From Cystobacter ferrugineus (GTDB lineage Bacteria > Myxococcota > Myxococcia > Myxococcales > Myxococcaceae): a stretch of 64,000 nucleotides of DNA. The first letter of the stretch is position 1. Each line of letters begins with the position of its first letter. Location of the stretch: NCBI RefSeq assembly GCF_001887355.1, contig NZ_MPIN01000005.1:125390-189389 (forward strand). Reading direction: 5' to 3'. Under the pieces are notes generated by a model, which worked only from the letters and a program-made list of their open reading frames with translations, had not been told where the DNA came from and made no database searches. The position numbers and the translations under genes were made by a program. Positions 1-8,467 of the stretch are shown here, piece after piece.

Positions 1-93
1 CGGGTGGAGGCGGACCACTACTCGATGTTGCGCCCGCCCCGGGTGCACGAGGTGGCGGCGCGGGTGCGCGAGGTGCTCGACGCCGTGCCGTGA
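1..93 (+). CDS. C-terminus of a thioesterase (NRPS/PKS-type), cut by the window edge
   Basis: Only the last 30 codons are present, reading up to the TGA at 91-93. The peptide contains DHYSMLRPP followed by a short amphipathic helix. This is how thioesterase domains that end NRPS or PKS proteins, or stand alone beside them, usually finish: the His of DHYSML would be the catalytic histidine of the alpha/beta-hydrolase triad. The family call rests on this short tail alone. If correct, a biosynthetic gene lies immediately left of the window, on the same strand as the NRPS at 15.1 kb. Confidence 0.5.
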   Translation, partial: RVEADHYSMLRPPRVHEVAARVREVLDAVP

Positions 94-2280
94 GAGGACG
101 GATGAGGGGCGTGGAAAAGAAAGAGGGTACAGACTGGTTTGGCCAGGTAAGCCGCTACGACGAACGCAAAGCGGTGGGCATGTTCGGGTTCTCTCAGCGT
201 AGAGGCCGACACTAGGTAATGGCGCACCTCATTAATCGCAAGCATTTGCACACTTGATTGCCATCTTCACTTCCCTTCACCGCCATGCTCCACAGACCAC
301 GCGAACATGTTCTTGAAGAAGAGTCTCGGCGAGCTTTCGATAGCGCATTTCCCAGCGAGTGGGTCGTGCGCCCACAAAGCCCAGACTACGGTCTTGACGC
401 AGAGGTTCAAATCTTCAAAAACCAGACTGCGACCCACCTCCGCTTCCTGGCACAGTTAAAAAGCACGGACTCTAGCTCCAAGTCGGACAACTCAATCAAA
501 TACCGATTCTCCTGTCGCCACCTGCTGTATTATATCGACAGCACGACCCCAGTAATGCTGGCGGTCTACGACGCCAAACGCAAAATATTTTTCTACAAAT
601 GGGTTCAAAGCTTCTTCAGCGAACTCACCGAACTCGAAAAACTATCCCTCCACTCACAAGAAACAATTACCCTGCACTTCGAGGAGAAACTCACCTCGGA
701 ACGGCATCAACAAATCGAAAGAGAACTAAGACATCTCTACTTTGCAACAGGACTTCGCCCAGTAACCCTTGGCCCTCTGCGGATAGAGCTCAACATCAAC
801 ACATCCTCGCAGACCGCCCCATCTACTCAGGCACCAAACAAGGAGACTCTCAACAGGGAACTCCACCAGTGGCTCTCTAGAACAAAATCGAACCAATCGA
901 TCATTCTCGTCCAGCACGAAGCGGATGTCACCATAGAGTTCCAGCTAGAAAACAACAAACTAGCTCTCAATCACCATGGCCTGAACCAGCACATCGAACT
1001 ACCGCTTCCCCTCGACATCAACACAAGTTTCGAAAAAAACATCGAGGACCTCGCGTTCTTTTATAAAGTTCTGATTTCATTTCTAGCATCCATTGCCGGA
1101 TTCTCCGGAACGGCATGCAGCCTGGTCTCGGACCTGATCACACACGAGAGAAAACTACAGTCCTCCCCTGGGCTCTACTTCCTTCAACCGGCTTTTGCAT
1201 CGCTCTTCGCCCGAAGTGGCCATGCCTCGGATGCGTTGGATCTGGCGGAACTCCTGTTGAGCAATGGACATGCGGATGCGGCGACAATACTAGCCACGGC
1301 AGCGCCAATTCAGGGCATGAACTTCGTACAAGCTCAGCGATATCGGCGTTTCCTCAAATCAGTGGTGGATATTGAAACATTTCCTGCGCGCAAAGCGGCT
1401 GCCCACTACAATCTGGCCAATAGCCTTCGCAACACGGGACACCACCGAGAGGCAATTGCTCATTACATTCAAGCAGCAAAATTCGATGAGGGCTATTTCT
1501 CTCGAAGTTACTGGTGGGGAGAGTTCGCCGGATGCCTATACATGACGAAGCGGCGCCGACTGGCGCTATTCTACTACAACGCCGCCAAGAGCATGGGCGA
1601 AACCAGAATTCCTGTTGGAGCCCTCATTGCAGATGTCCTACTGCACCTGGGGAAGTTCAAAGAAGCAGTCGAAGCATTCGACGAGCACATAGCAGATGGA
1701 AATTCCCTGTCTGCGGAGTTCACGCTTAAGAATTGGCTCGCTGCGTTTCTTTCCAGTAAATTTGGGAACACCCGAAGAAGAATCAACACGGCACTTCGTT
1801 CCGCCCAAAAAGCTTATTCGCTTCCCATGGAGACTCAACTCTCTGCATTGGAAGAAGCGCTTCGTCTCGATCCTCTGTGCGATTTCGCATGGCATAACTA
1901 CGCACATTTCAAGAGCAAAGAAGATCCGGACAACACTCCTGCGTATTGGCTTGCCGCCGCTATTCTCTCCCCATGGAATATTGAAACCCAGGTCAATGGC
2001 TTTGCCTCTCTTCAAGCAGAAAAGGGAAAAGGCGCCCTCGTATTGGAAAGTGCGCTCTTGGCGGAAATCCACAGAATCAATGCACCTGCTCTGAGAGAGG
2101 AACTCCGCAAGCGCGCTCTCGACAGATCCGGTGGCGACGTTCAGGAAGCAGAACGCAATGTCCAATCGACAATGGAGCTTGCACGGCTTTCAGAAAAGAT
2201 GTTCGCGACGCAATCACCAGATGCTCCCTTCAACTGGCGATTGCTCAGCCCACCGACAGATGGGAACAAGCAATGATCGC
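94..2280. other. A/T-richer island inserted in high-GC DNA
   Basis: From roughly position 100 to 2280 the sequence is visibly richer in A and T than its surroundings, with runs such as aaaat and ttttt that are almost absent elsewhere. Composition switches abruptly back to high GC at about 2280, directly after the stop of the single gene inside. The right edge coincides with a headless kinase fragment. I saw no flanking direct repeats, integrase or tRNA. Positions 94-284 hold no gene I recognise. Confidence 0.55.
285..2276 (+). CDS. DUF4365 domain protein with C-terminal TPR-like helices
   Basis: The protein is about 663 residues from the ATG at 285; an in-frame TTG at 258 could extend it by nine residues, and neither start has a good ribosome binding site. 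The N-terminal ~160 residues look like DUF4365: PDYGLDAEVQIF followed by FLAQLKST gives the D...E...QxK pattern of the PD-(D/E)xK-like fold. Residues ~330-650 are helical, with TPR-like segments such as AAAHYNLANSLRNTGHHREA. DUF4365 proteins are often found in mobile and defence-associated islands, and their activity is mostly inferred. Codon use is clearly more A/T-rich than in the neighbours, which suggests transfer. A nuclease-like role is an inference from the motif. Confidence 0.65.
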   Translation: MLHRPREHVLEEESRRAFDSAFPSEWVVRPQSPDYGLDAEVQIFKNQTATHLRFLAQLKSTDSSSKSDNSIKYRFSCRHLLYYIDSTTPVMLAVYDAKRKIFFYKWVQSFFSELTELEKLSLHSQETITLHFEEKLTSERHQQIERELRHLYFATGLRPVTLGPLRIELNINTSSQTAPSTQAPNKETLNRELHQWLSRTKSNQSIILVQHEADVTIEFQLENNKLALNHHGLNQHIELPLPLDINTSFEKNIEDLAFFYKVLISFLASIAGFSGTACSLVSDLITHERKLQSSPGLYFLQPAFASLFARSGHASDALDLAELLLSNGHADAATILATAAPIQGMNFVQAQRYRRFLKSVVDIETFPARKAAAHYNLANSLRNTGHHREAIAHYIQAAKFDEGYFSRSYWWGEFAGCLYMTKRRRLALFYYNAAKSMGETRIPVGALIADVLLHLGKFKEAVEAFDEHIADGNSLSAEFTLKNWLAAFLSSKFGNTRRRINTALRSAQKAYSLPMETQLSALEEALRLDPLCDFAWHNYAHFKSKEDPDNTPAYWLAAAILSPWNIETQVNGFASLQAEKGKGALVLESALLAEIHRINAPALREELRKRALDRSGGDVQEAERNVQSTMELARLSEKMFATQSPDAPFNWRLLSPPTDGNKQ

Positions 2281-2886
2281 GTGGAATGGCAGCCCGAGGG
2301 ACCCTGGCAGGTGTCCCTCTTCTGCGAGCCGCATTCCACCTCGGTGACACTGAGGGTGGACGAGGCCCCCGCATCCGTGCCCGTGGCGGAACTGGCGGAC
2401 ATCCTCGTGCTCTCCACCGCCGCCGTCACTCGCGTGGAGGACAGCCCCCGGCTTCGGGCCCACCTCGCCTCTGCCCCGTCGCTTCCCACTCCCCACCCCT
2501 CACGCCAGAGCACGGGGCACACCGTCACGAACTGGACTGGCCTCTCGCTGGGTCTGGGCTTCTGGCTCCTGACGAGTCTCTCCACGCCCCACCCTCCTCC
2601 CGTGGTTGAGACACCCGACGCCTTCACCCAGGAGGACGCCTCGTCCCTCGTCGACCTCGATGCATCGGACCCGGTGGCCCTCACCTACCCCCTGCCCGCC
2701 AAACCCTTCCGCAATCAGGCGGTTCCCCCCTGTAAAACCAACAAGGGCGCGGTGGAGATCAAGGGCGGGTGCTGGGTGGCATTGGAGCAGAAGCCTCCCT
2801 GCTTCAGCGATCAGGCCGAGTACCAGGGCAAATGCTATCTGCCCGTCGCCAAACCCCAGCGGATGCCACAATCCGCCGAGCCATGA
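2281..2886 (+). pseudogene. Remnant C-terminal part of a myxobacterial Ser/Thr protein kinase
   Basis: An open frame runs to the TGA at 2884-2886, but no convincing start is visible and no kinase motifs remain. What is left is a variable region, a hydrophobic segment (TGLSLGLGFWLLTSL), a Pro-rich linker and a Cys-containing tail with GGCW, PPC and KCYLPV. From memory, this tail is characteristic of the extracytoplasmic end of many myxobacterial Ser/Thr kinases. The frame opens at the border of the A/T-rich island, so the kinase domain was probably lost when the island arrived. The first in-frame GTG after the border is used as the nominal start. A short independently expressed membrane protein cannot be excluded. 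Confidence 0.55.
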
Positions 2887-2931
2887 CGGAAGACATGAGG
2901 CCAGAAGGAAGGCAGTAGAACACCGATGGGT

Positions 2932-3519
2932 TCAGCTCACGCTGCGCCAGGCGAGCTCGGGGAGCGTCGAGAGCATCCATTTCGGATCCACGCTTCCCGG
3001 CGATGAAAGATAGAGTCGGCAGGCCTGGTGGACCGGCCCGAGGATCACCACGTTCAACGTGAGCTCGGGCGACCGCGCCTCCGCGAAGACGCCGAGCTCG
3101 GTCAGGTGGGCCATCATCTCCGCCTTGAGTTCCGTCTTCCGGACTCTCAGGGCGCCGCGATGCCCACCGTCGAGCTCCAACGTGATCGCCTGGTACATGA
3201 AGCGGGCCTCGACTTCGTTGTCGAAGACCCAGCTCAAGTGCCCCTCGACCAGGGCCCTCACGGCCGTGCGCGCGGTTCGGGTCGCCAGAACGCGCGGGGA
3301 AATGAAGCCCTGAAGACGTTCGAACGTGCGCTCGAGCAACGCCGCCACCAGGGCGGGGAAATCCTCGAAGTGATGGTAGACGCTCGAAGGGCTCGCGCCA
3401 GCCGCCTTCCGGATGTCCTCGATCCCGGTGCGCATGAGACCGCGCTCGTCGAAGCAGCGGAGCGCCGCGTCCAACAGCGCCTCCCGGCGGGCAATGCCAT
3501 TCTGTCGCACGACGGCCAT
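2932..3519 (-). CDS. TetR/AcrR-family transcriptional regulator
   Basis: This 195-residue protein has a classic TetR N-terminus: a first helix (ARREALLDAALRCF) followed by the HTH segment IRKAAGASPSSVYHHF. The C-terminal ligand-binding part is divergent. A GTG lies one codon before the ATG at 3519; both sit behind a G-rich stretch, and ATG is preferred. The gene is divergent from the SDR gene at 3644, and the 124-base gap holds several palindromes. The usual TetR logic would make this protein a repressor of itself and of the SDR gene, relieved by a small ligand that is unknown here. Confidence 0.85.
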   Translation of the reverse strand: MAVVRQNGIARREALLDAALRCFDERGLMRTGIEDIRKAAGASPSSVYHHFEDFPALVAALLERTFERLQGFISPRVLATRTARTAVRALVEGHLSWVFDNEVEARFMYQAITLELDGGHRGALRVRKTELKAEMMAHLTELGVFAEARSPELTLNVVILGPVHQACRLYLSSPGSVDPKWMLSTLPELAWRSVS

Positions 3520-3564
3520 CACGCCACCCCATAGCGCGACGGGGCGCCCCCTGTCCAGCGCTCG

Positions 3565-3609
3565 TCCAATTGGAGGATTCTTCCAACTTCATATTGGAAT
3601 TTAATTCCA
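3565..3609. promoter_or_regulatory. Cluster of palindromic operators between the TetR and SDR genes
   Basis: Three symmetric elements occur within 45 bases. TCCAATTGGA at 3565-3574 is a perfect 10-base palindrome. TTCCAA at 3581-3586 and TTGGAA at 3594-3599 form an inverted repeat with a 7-base spacer. TGGAATT-T-AATTCCA at 3595-3609 is a perfect 7+1+7 palindrome. They share the half-site TTGGA/TCCAA and lie in a local A/T-rich patch between divergent genes, as expected for a TetR operator. That the neighbouring regulator binds here is inferred. Confidence 0.65.
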
Positions 3610-3643
3610 GTTTGTTTAGCTTGGTCTCGAACGGAGGTGGCAC

Positions 3644-4411
3644 ATGAAGCTCGGGATCGAGAAGAAGGTGGCATTGGTGACAGGTGGCTCGCAGGGAATC
3701 GGGAGGGCGGTGGCGCTGCAGCTCGCCGCGGAAGGCGCGCGCGTCGCGCTGACCTTCCGAAGCGAGCGCGAGAAGGCCGCGGAGGTTGTCCGGGAGATCG
3801 AGCAGGGCGGCGGCGAAGCCCTGGCAATCGAGATGGAGCTCTCGTCGATCGACTCGGTGAAAGGCGCGGTGGCCGCCGTGCTCGCGCGCTTCGGGCAGCT
3901 CGACATCCTCGTGAACAACGCGGTCCGCTGGAGCGATAAGATGCCGGGAGAGGCGCCTCGCTTCGAGGACTATGCGCTCTCCGAGTGGCAGGGGCTGGTT
4001 CATGACAACCTCGACGGCGCCATCGCGGCGATCCAGGCGGCGCTGCCCTCGATGCGGGCGCGCGGCTGGGGGCGGATCGTGAATGTGTCCTCGGGTGTGG
4101 CCCTCGACGGAGTCGTGGGCGCGGGACCGTATGGCGCGGCCAAGGCCGCGCTCCACGGCCTCACCGCCTGTCTCGCGCGGGAGCTCGGGCCTCACGGCAT
4201 CCTGACCAACGTGGTCGTGCCCGGGCTCACGCTCACGGACAGGATCAGCGCGGCGCTTCCACCCAACGTTCAGGATCAACGCGGAAAGGCTTATGCCATC
4301 GGGCGCCTGCTTCCACCGGAGGAGGTAGCGCCGACGATCGTCTTCCTGTGTTCCTCCGCGAACACCGCGGTCACGGGAGAAATCGTGCGCGCGAGCGGAG
4401 GACGGCCGTAG
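3644..4411 (+). CDS. Short-chain dehydrogenase/reductase (classical SDR)
   Basis: The 255-residue protein shows the full classical SDR set: a dinucleotide-binding TGGSQGIGRAV near the N-terminus, NNA in LDILVNNAV, a catalytic Ser in VNVSSG, and YxxxK in YGAAKAA. Length and order fit 3-oxoacyl-ACP-reductase-like SDRs, but the substrate cannot be read from sequence. A good ribosome binding site (GGAGGTGG, 3633-3640) fixes the ATG at 3644. Control by the divergent TetR gene through the intergenic palindromes is likely, so the substrate may resemble the TetR ligand. Confidence 0.85.
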   Translation: MKLGIEKKVALVTGGSQGIGRAVALQLAAEGARVALTFRSEREKAAEVVREIEQGGGEALAIEMELSSIDSVKGAVAAVLARFGQLDILVNNAVRWSDKMPGEAPRFEDYALSEWQGLVHDNLDGAIAAIQAALPSMRARGWGRIVNVSSGVALDGVVGAGPYGAAKAALHGLTACLARELGPHGILTNVVVPGLTLTDRISAALPPNVQDQRGKAYAIGRLLPPEEVAPTIVFLCSSANTAVTGEIVRASGGRP

Positions 4412-4547
4412 CTCGGCTCCCGCGTCAATGGACGCGGGGGCATCGCGGCGAGCGTGGACGACGGGTGCGAGAACACTCCGGGTGCGTGTACGATCCTCCA
4501 ACGCCCACGAACGGGCGTGTCATGCATTGCCCCTGGAGGTCGCCCCC

Positions 4548-4922
4548 ATGATGTCCATCCGCCGCTGCCTGTCCTTCCTCGCCGCGCTCGTCGTGACCCT
4601 GTCCCCCGCCGCGTTCGCCGAGCCCGCCGCCCTCTGTGAGAACAGCTCGCACTCCAATGCCTCGCTGAGCCAGGCGCAGGACGCCCAGGGCCTCCTCTGT
4701 CTGGCGCGCCTGTGCGAGACCGATGAGGAGTGCTTGTTCTCCTGCTCGAGCGCACGCACCGCGGCGTGTATCGACAACACCTGCCATTACACCTACGGCA
4801 CGGGGGGCGGTGGTGGTGGCGGTGGTCCGATCTGCCCCGCCCGGTTCTGCTCCGATGACATGGACTGCGAGTGCAAAGGGCGGATCGGCTACTGCGGCCC
4901 CGACTCCGTCTGCTCCTTCTGA
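4548..4922 (+). CDS. Small secreted cysteine-rich protein
   Basis: The 124-residue product starts with a clear signal peptide (MMSIRRCLSFLAALVVTL, cleavage likely after AAFA). The mature part carries about a dozen cysteines in two blocks separated by a glycine run (GTGGGGGGGG): LCETDEECLFSC ... CIDNTC, then CPARFCSDDMDCEC ... CGPDSVC. The spacing suggests disulfide-bonded modules of EB or keratin-associated type. A ribosome binding site (GGAGG near 4535) supports the ATG at 4548; a second ATG follows at 4551. It lies 27 bases before the SitA-like toxin gene on the same strand and may be co-transcribed with it. I do not recognise a function. Confidence 0.6.
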   Translation: MMSIRRCLSFLAALVVTLSPAAFAEPAALCENSSHSNASLSQAQDAQGLLCLARLCETDEECLFSCSSARTAACIDNTCHYTYGTGGGGGGGGPICPARFCSDDMDCECKGRIGYCGPDSVCSF

Positions 4923-4949
4923 GCCGCTCGTCCGCCGAGCACTCCCACC

Positions 4950-7130
4950 ATGGGTCCTGTCACGGCGCGAGGAGCCGGCCCGGCGTTGTTGGCCGTGGCC
5001 GCGCTCGTGTACCTCGCGGGTTGCGCCACGGGTGCCCCGCTTGGAAGTCCACCCCACCAGGGAGCCGGGCCGTGGCAGTCGGCGCCCCCTCCCGTCCTCG
5101 GAGACGCCACGGGAGGTTCTGGCGGTTTTTCCCACCAGGGGGAGACTCTCTCCTGTGGGGGAGTGGCCATCCCCACGGGCTGGCCCGACCTGTCCTCCGG
5201 CGATGCCGAGGCGCTGCTGGCCCCCTTCCTGACGTGCTCCTCGCCCGCTGAATACCTCGCGTTGCAGCAGCGGGTGGACATGCCCCGCCTGGTGGAGGCC
5301 TTGGATGACTGGAGCGCCGTGCGCCTCGGGGCCCTGGGGCCCGTGCGCGAGGACGCGGTCGACATCCTCAACCGCAAGCGCGCTTCCTTCCTCCTTCACA
5401 CCACGGAGCGCCAGGGGCTCGTGTACGCCGAGGTCTTCGCCCTCTTCGTCCTGCACTCGGCCCATGACGACGAGGTGGACGCGGTGTTGCGCCTGTTGGC
5501 CCGGGACAAGCAATTGGGGCCGACGCTGGGGCGCATGCCCCGGGTCCGCGAGGAGTTGCAGCGTCGAGGCCTGCCGCTGTCGGCCTACCCGGAGCGGGCC
5601 GAGCGGGCCGGTGACGTGCTGCGTGGGCTGGGCCGCGCCGCCCGGGATGTGCTCGCCACCAGCCAGACGGTGGATGGCCTGCGCTACATGGAGATGTCCG
5701 CGCGGCGAGAGCAGTTGCCGCCGCCCTACCGCGAGGCGCTGCACGAGTTGGAGCAGGCACTGGCCCGAAGGCACTTCGCCCCGGGCAGCGTGGCGGTGGG
5801 CACCTTCGACGCGATGACCTTCGGCGTGCCGCTGGGCTTCTACTACCTGGTCGCCGGAACGAGCGCCGGCATGTCCTCCCTGTCCCAGGGCCAGTACGAG
5901 CAGGCCACACGCGAGTTGGCCCCCGCGCTGCTGATGGGGGCCCTGTATGCCGGAGGCAAGGGCGTACGAGCCTTGTCCGAGACGCGAAGCACACCGGGCT
6001 CCGGATTGCTGGTGGCGCCGCGTCTGACGGCTCTCAAGGAGGGGGTACGGCGGCTGGAGGCCCGGTTGGGCGTGCAAGGCCTGCGAGAGCTGGCTCGGAA
6101 CATCCAGGCCAGCCGGGAAGCGGGCCGCTTCGTGGCCGCGGGAGGAATGGACGCCGCCCTGGCGCTGCACGAGTCCGGGGGCAACGTGGCCAGGGCCCAG
6201 GCGATGATGGCCCGGGCCAGGCCGGGGGCCACGGGCTCCTCGGCGGAGCGGCGTGGGGCGGAGACACGCTCCGGCGAAGTGGCCACCGGGGCGGACGAAG
6301 CAGCCCTCCCTTCCCCGAGGAAAGCCGGTGCCTCGCCGCGACCCGGAAGTCTGGTCTCGCTGGTGGACGAGCAGGCGGGCCTCACCCGGGAGGTGCTGGA
6401 GGCCAAGCTCGCGGCGGTGGAGGTCGAGTCCACGGGCCCACGCCTACCCAGGGAGGTCGTGCTCCTGGAGCAGCAACGACCTTCCATGGACGCTCCGCCT
6501 CCCGGAGCCGAGGGCAACCCGCGTTGGCCCGAGTACGTCGCCTATTACGAGAAGCGCCTCGGGGAAATCAAACAGGGCACGGCAGCCGAAGGACCTCTGC
6601 GCTGGGCGCCCTACGAGCTGATGCGGGGGTGGTTTGCCCGGGGGCTGGCCTTCGAACACAGCATGGTGAACTTGCTGCGGGCCGATGCGAAGTTGCCTCG
6701 GGCGGAGCGCCGCTTTCTCGGGGACTTTGACACGCCTCGTATCGAGCGGTACGTGGGCGTGAGAAAGGCGGATACCGGCCTGCGCTTCGCGGACGTGCTC
6801 ATCATCGAGGAGGGACAGCTCACCAAGGGTCCGCCTCGTGTCGAGACGTTGAGCTTCAAGAGCCGCGATCTGTCGCGTTTGGAAGGCAATGCGCTGGAAG
6901 CACAGATGATCGAGGACGCGAGGGAGGCCCTGCGGAAATACGGCGAGACGGTGGATATTCGCCGGGACTCCCTACGGCCCTATCTTCGCCAAGGCAGCAA
7001 GGTACCAGTCTCAAGGGTCCGTCTCGTCTACGAAGGCGGTGAGCTCATTCCCAAGGATGTAGAAGAATTGAGGAGTGCCGTGGACGCCACGAAGAACGCG
7101 GTTTCGGAAGTAGAGGTGCTGATCCAATGA
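4950..7130 (+). CDS. SitA-like polymorphic toxin lipoprotein (copy 1)
   Basis: The 726-residue product begins with a lipoprotein signal peptide ending in the lipobox LAGC (about residue 25). A helical central region follows, with a conserved hydrophobic block (FGVPLGFYYLVAGTSAG, then ALLMGALYAGGKGVRAL). The C-terminal ~170 residues are the presumed toxin domain, with RFADVLIIEEG followed by ETLSFKSRDL, which resembles the D...xK core of restriction-endonuclease-like folds. In Myxococcus xanthus, SitA lipoproteins are delivered to kin through TraA/TraB outer-membrane exchange, and each is paired with a SitI immunity protein. Lipobox, size, variable C-terminus and overlapping downstream gene all fit that model. 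Membership in a specific SitA family is from memory. A diverged paralogue sits at 34512-36566. Confidence 0.7.
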   Translation: MGPVTARGAGPALLAVAALVYLAGCATGAPLGSPPHQGAGPWQSAPPPVLGDATGGSGGFSHQGETLSCGGVAIPTGWPDLSSGDAEALLAPFLTCSSPAEYLALQQRVDMPRLVEALDDWSAVRLGALGPVREDAVDILNRKRASFLLHTTERQGLVYAEVFALFVLHSAHDDEVDAVLRLLARDKQLGPTLGRMPRVREELQRRGLPLSAYPERAERAGDVLRGLGRAARDVLATSQTVDGLRYMEMSARREQLPPPYREALHELEQALARRHFAPGSVAVGTFDAMTFGVPLGFYYLVAGTSAGMSSLSQGQYEQATRELAPALLMGALYAGGKGVRALSETRSTPGSGLLVAPRLTALKEGVRRLEARLGVQGLRELARNIQASREAGRFVAAGGMDAALALHESGGNVARAQAMMARARPGATGSSAERRGAETRSGEVATGADEAALPSPRKAGASPRPGSLVSLVDEQAGLTREVLEAKLAAVEVESTGPRLPREVVLLEQQRPSMDAPPPGAEGNPRWPEYVAYYEKRLGEIKQGTAAEGPLRWAPYELMRGWFARGLAFEHSMVNLLRADAKLPRAERRFLGDFDTPRIERYVGVRKADTGLRFADVLIIEEGQLTKGPPRVETLSFKSRDLSRLEGNALEAQMIEDAREALRKYGETVDIRRDSLRPYLRQGSKVPVSRVRLVYEGGELIPKDVEELRSAVDATKNAVSEVEVLIQ

Positions 7131-8467
7131 AGGTACTGAGCGTGCACGATTTGAAGCCGGACGACGGACTCCGGCTCACCTTCGAAGGCGCCTTCGACTC
7201 GCGGGCGGCACTGGAGAACGAGTTGACGCCCTTCTTCCAGGCGCTCGAAGATTACTCGGGTGAGTGGATGCCGGACGTCGTTGAAGGCAAACGGCGACGC
7301 AAATACAACCGCGCTGCCGTCTGGAAGTCGTTGGAGGAGCAGCGCAGCGAAAGAGGAGCCACCATCGGGTTCTACCGGACGAAGTGGCCCGCGTTGAGCA
7401 TGACGCTTAGACTCTACTTCTCGACCCTCCCCCCTAAACTGGACATCTTGCACAAGGTGCAGCCGCTTTCCTTCTTCACGGAGGCGGAGCGTTGCCAGAA
7501 GCTCGTGGAGATGATGCGAGCATGGGCCCTCTACTACCCGGTGTCCCATGCCGCAACCCACAGTCTGGCTGACAGAGCCCTCGCGGGAGTTCCCGACTTT
7601 GGTCGCGACGAGAAAACCTCTCGAAGGAATGGGTTCGACAAAATCTATGAGGTGTCCTGGCTCAACGTCTTCGGCCCCAAGCTGGTGGAGAGCGTCGGCC
7701 GCGAGCGCATGCTGTCCACGCCGGCCCACAGGGTGGAGGAGCTTCCCAACGGCTCCGTGCTCCTGGTGACGTGGCCCACCGCCACGGACTTCGCCAGCGA
7801 GGAGGCCCGCCTCGCGCAGGCCCGTGCCCATGTCCACCTCCGCCCGGACCTGGACTTCGCCACGGTGCTGCGCGCCCTGCGCGAGCGCAGCGCCACGCTC
7901 GCCCCCGTGGAGCCCCGCTTCCACCCGGACGTGGCTCCACTCCTCTCCCGCGTGGTGGATGACGTCGCCATTCACGAGCGCCAGCGGACCATCGCCCACT
8001 TCAACGCCCACCCACCGCCCGAGCCCGAGGAGTGGCGCCCCGCCGACTCCGCCCTGCCCTCGGACGTGGCGGACCCCAAGCGCGCCCTCGAGCACTACAG
8101 CTACCTCGCCGAGCTCCTCGTGGCGCTGTTTCACACCAAGGTGCCCTCCGTCTTCGCGGCCACCCCCGAGTCCCTCACCGACGTGGACTTCCAGTTCTGG
8201 CACGAGGACTTCCCCCGTGTCTTCGAGCGGGAGAACATCGACGCGCGGGCGGTGCCCGCCATTGGCGCCTACCTGGGCCTGGTGCTGGTACGCCACCTCG
8301 GCGGTCAGTGGATACCGCGCCAGAAGCTCGAGGAGACCCAGGTGCGCGTGGGCCCTCGCGTCTGGCTGCCCTTCGTCCGGGCCTGGAACTACATGCGCTC
8401 GCGCCAGTCGCTGCTGGACTCCTCCCTCACCCAGCTCTACCGCGCCGCCGAGCGTCACCGCTCCTGA
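7127..8467 (+). CDS. Candidate immunity protein for the SitA-like toxin (copy 1)
   Basis: This 446-residue protein starts inside the stop codon of the toxin gene (ATGA at 7127-7130), so the two are translationally coupled. It has no signal peptide, as expected for a protein protecting the cytoplasm. The N-terminal ~190 residues are more variable and less G/C-rich. The C-terminal ~250 residues, from SWLNVFGPKLVE onward, are strongly conserved with the paralogue at 36563-37897. The segment SWLNVFGPKL...LSTPAHRVEEL resembles an Imm52-type immunity fold, but this is recall and not a search. Neutralising the partner toxin is inferred from position and pairing. Confidence 0.6.
   Translation: MKVLSVHDLKPDDGLRLTFEGAFDSRAALENELTPFFQALEDYSGEWMPDVVEGKRRRKYNRAAVWKSLEEQRSERGATIGFYRTKWPALSMTLRLYFSTLPPKLDILHKVQPLSFFTEAERCQKLVEMMRAWALYYPVSHAATHSLADRALAGVPDFGRDEKTSRRNGFDKIYEVSWLNVFGPKLVESVGRERMLSTPAHRVEELPNGSVLLVTWPTATDFASEEARLAQARAHVHLRPDLDFATVLRALRERSATLAPVEPRFHPDVAPLLSRVVDDVAIHERQRTIAHFNAHPPPEPEEWRPADSALPSDVADPKRALEHYSYLAELLVALFHTKVPSVFAATPESLTDVDFQFWHEDFPRVFERENIDARAVPAIGAYLGLVLVRHLGGQWIPRQKLEETQVRVGPRVWLPFVRAWNYMRSRQSLLDSSLTQLYRAAERHRS

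Noticed and set aside
2804-4501. 565-codon minus-strand frame spanning the TetR and SDR genes
   Set aside because: It overlaps two well-supported genes in other frames and has no recognisable domain.
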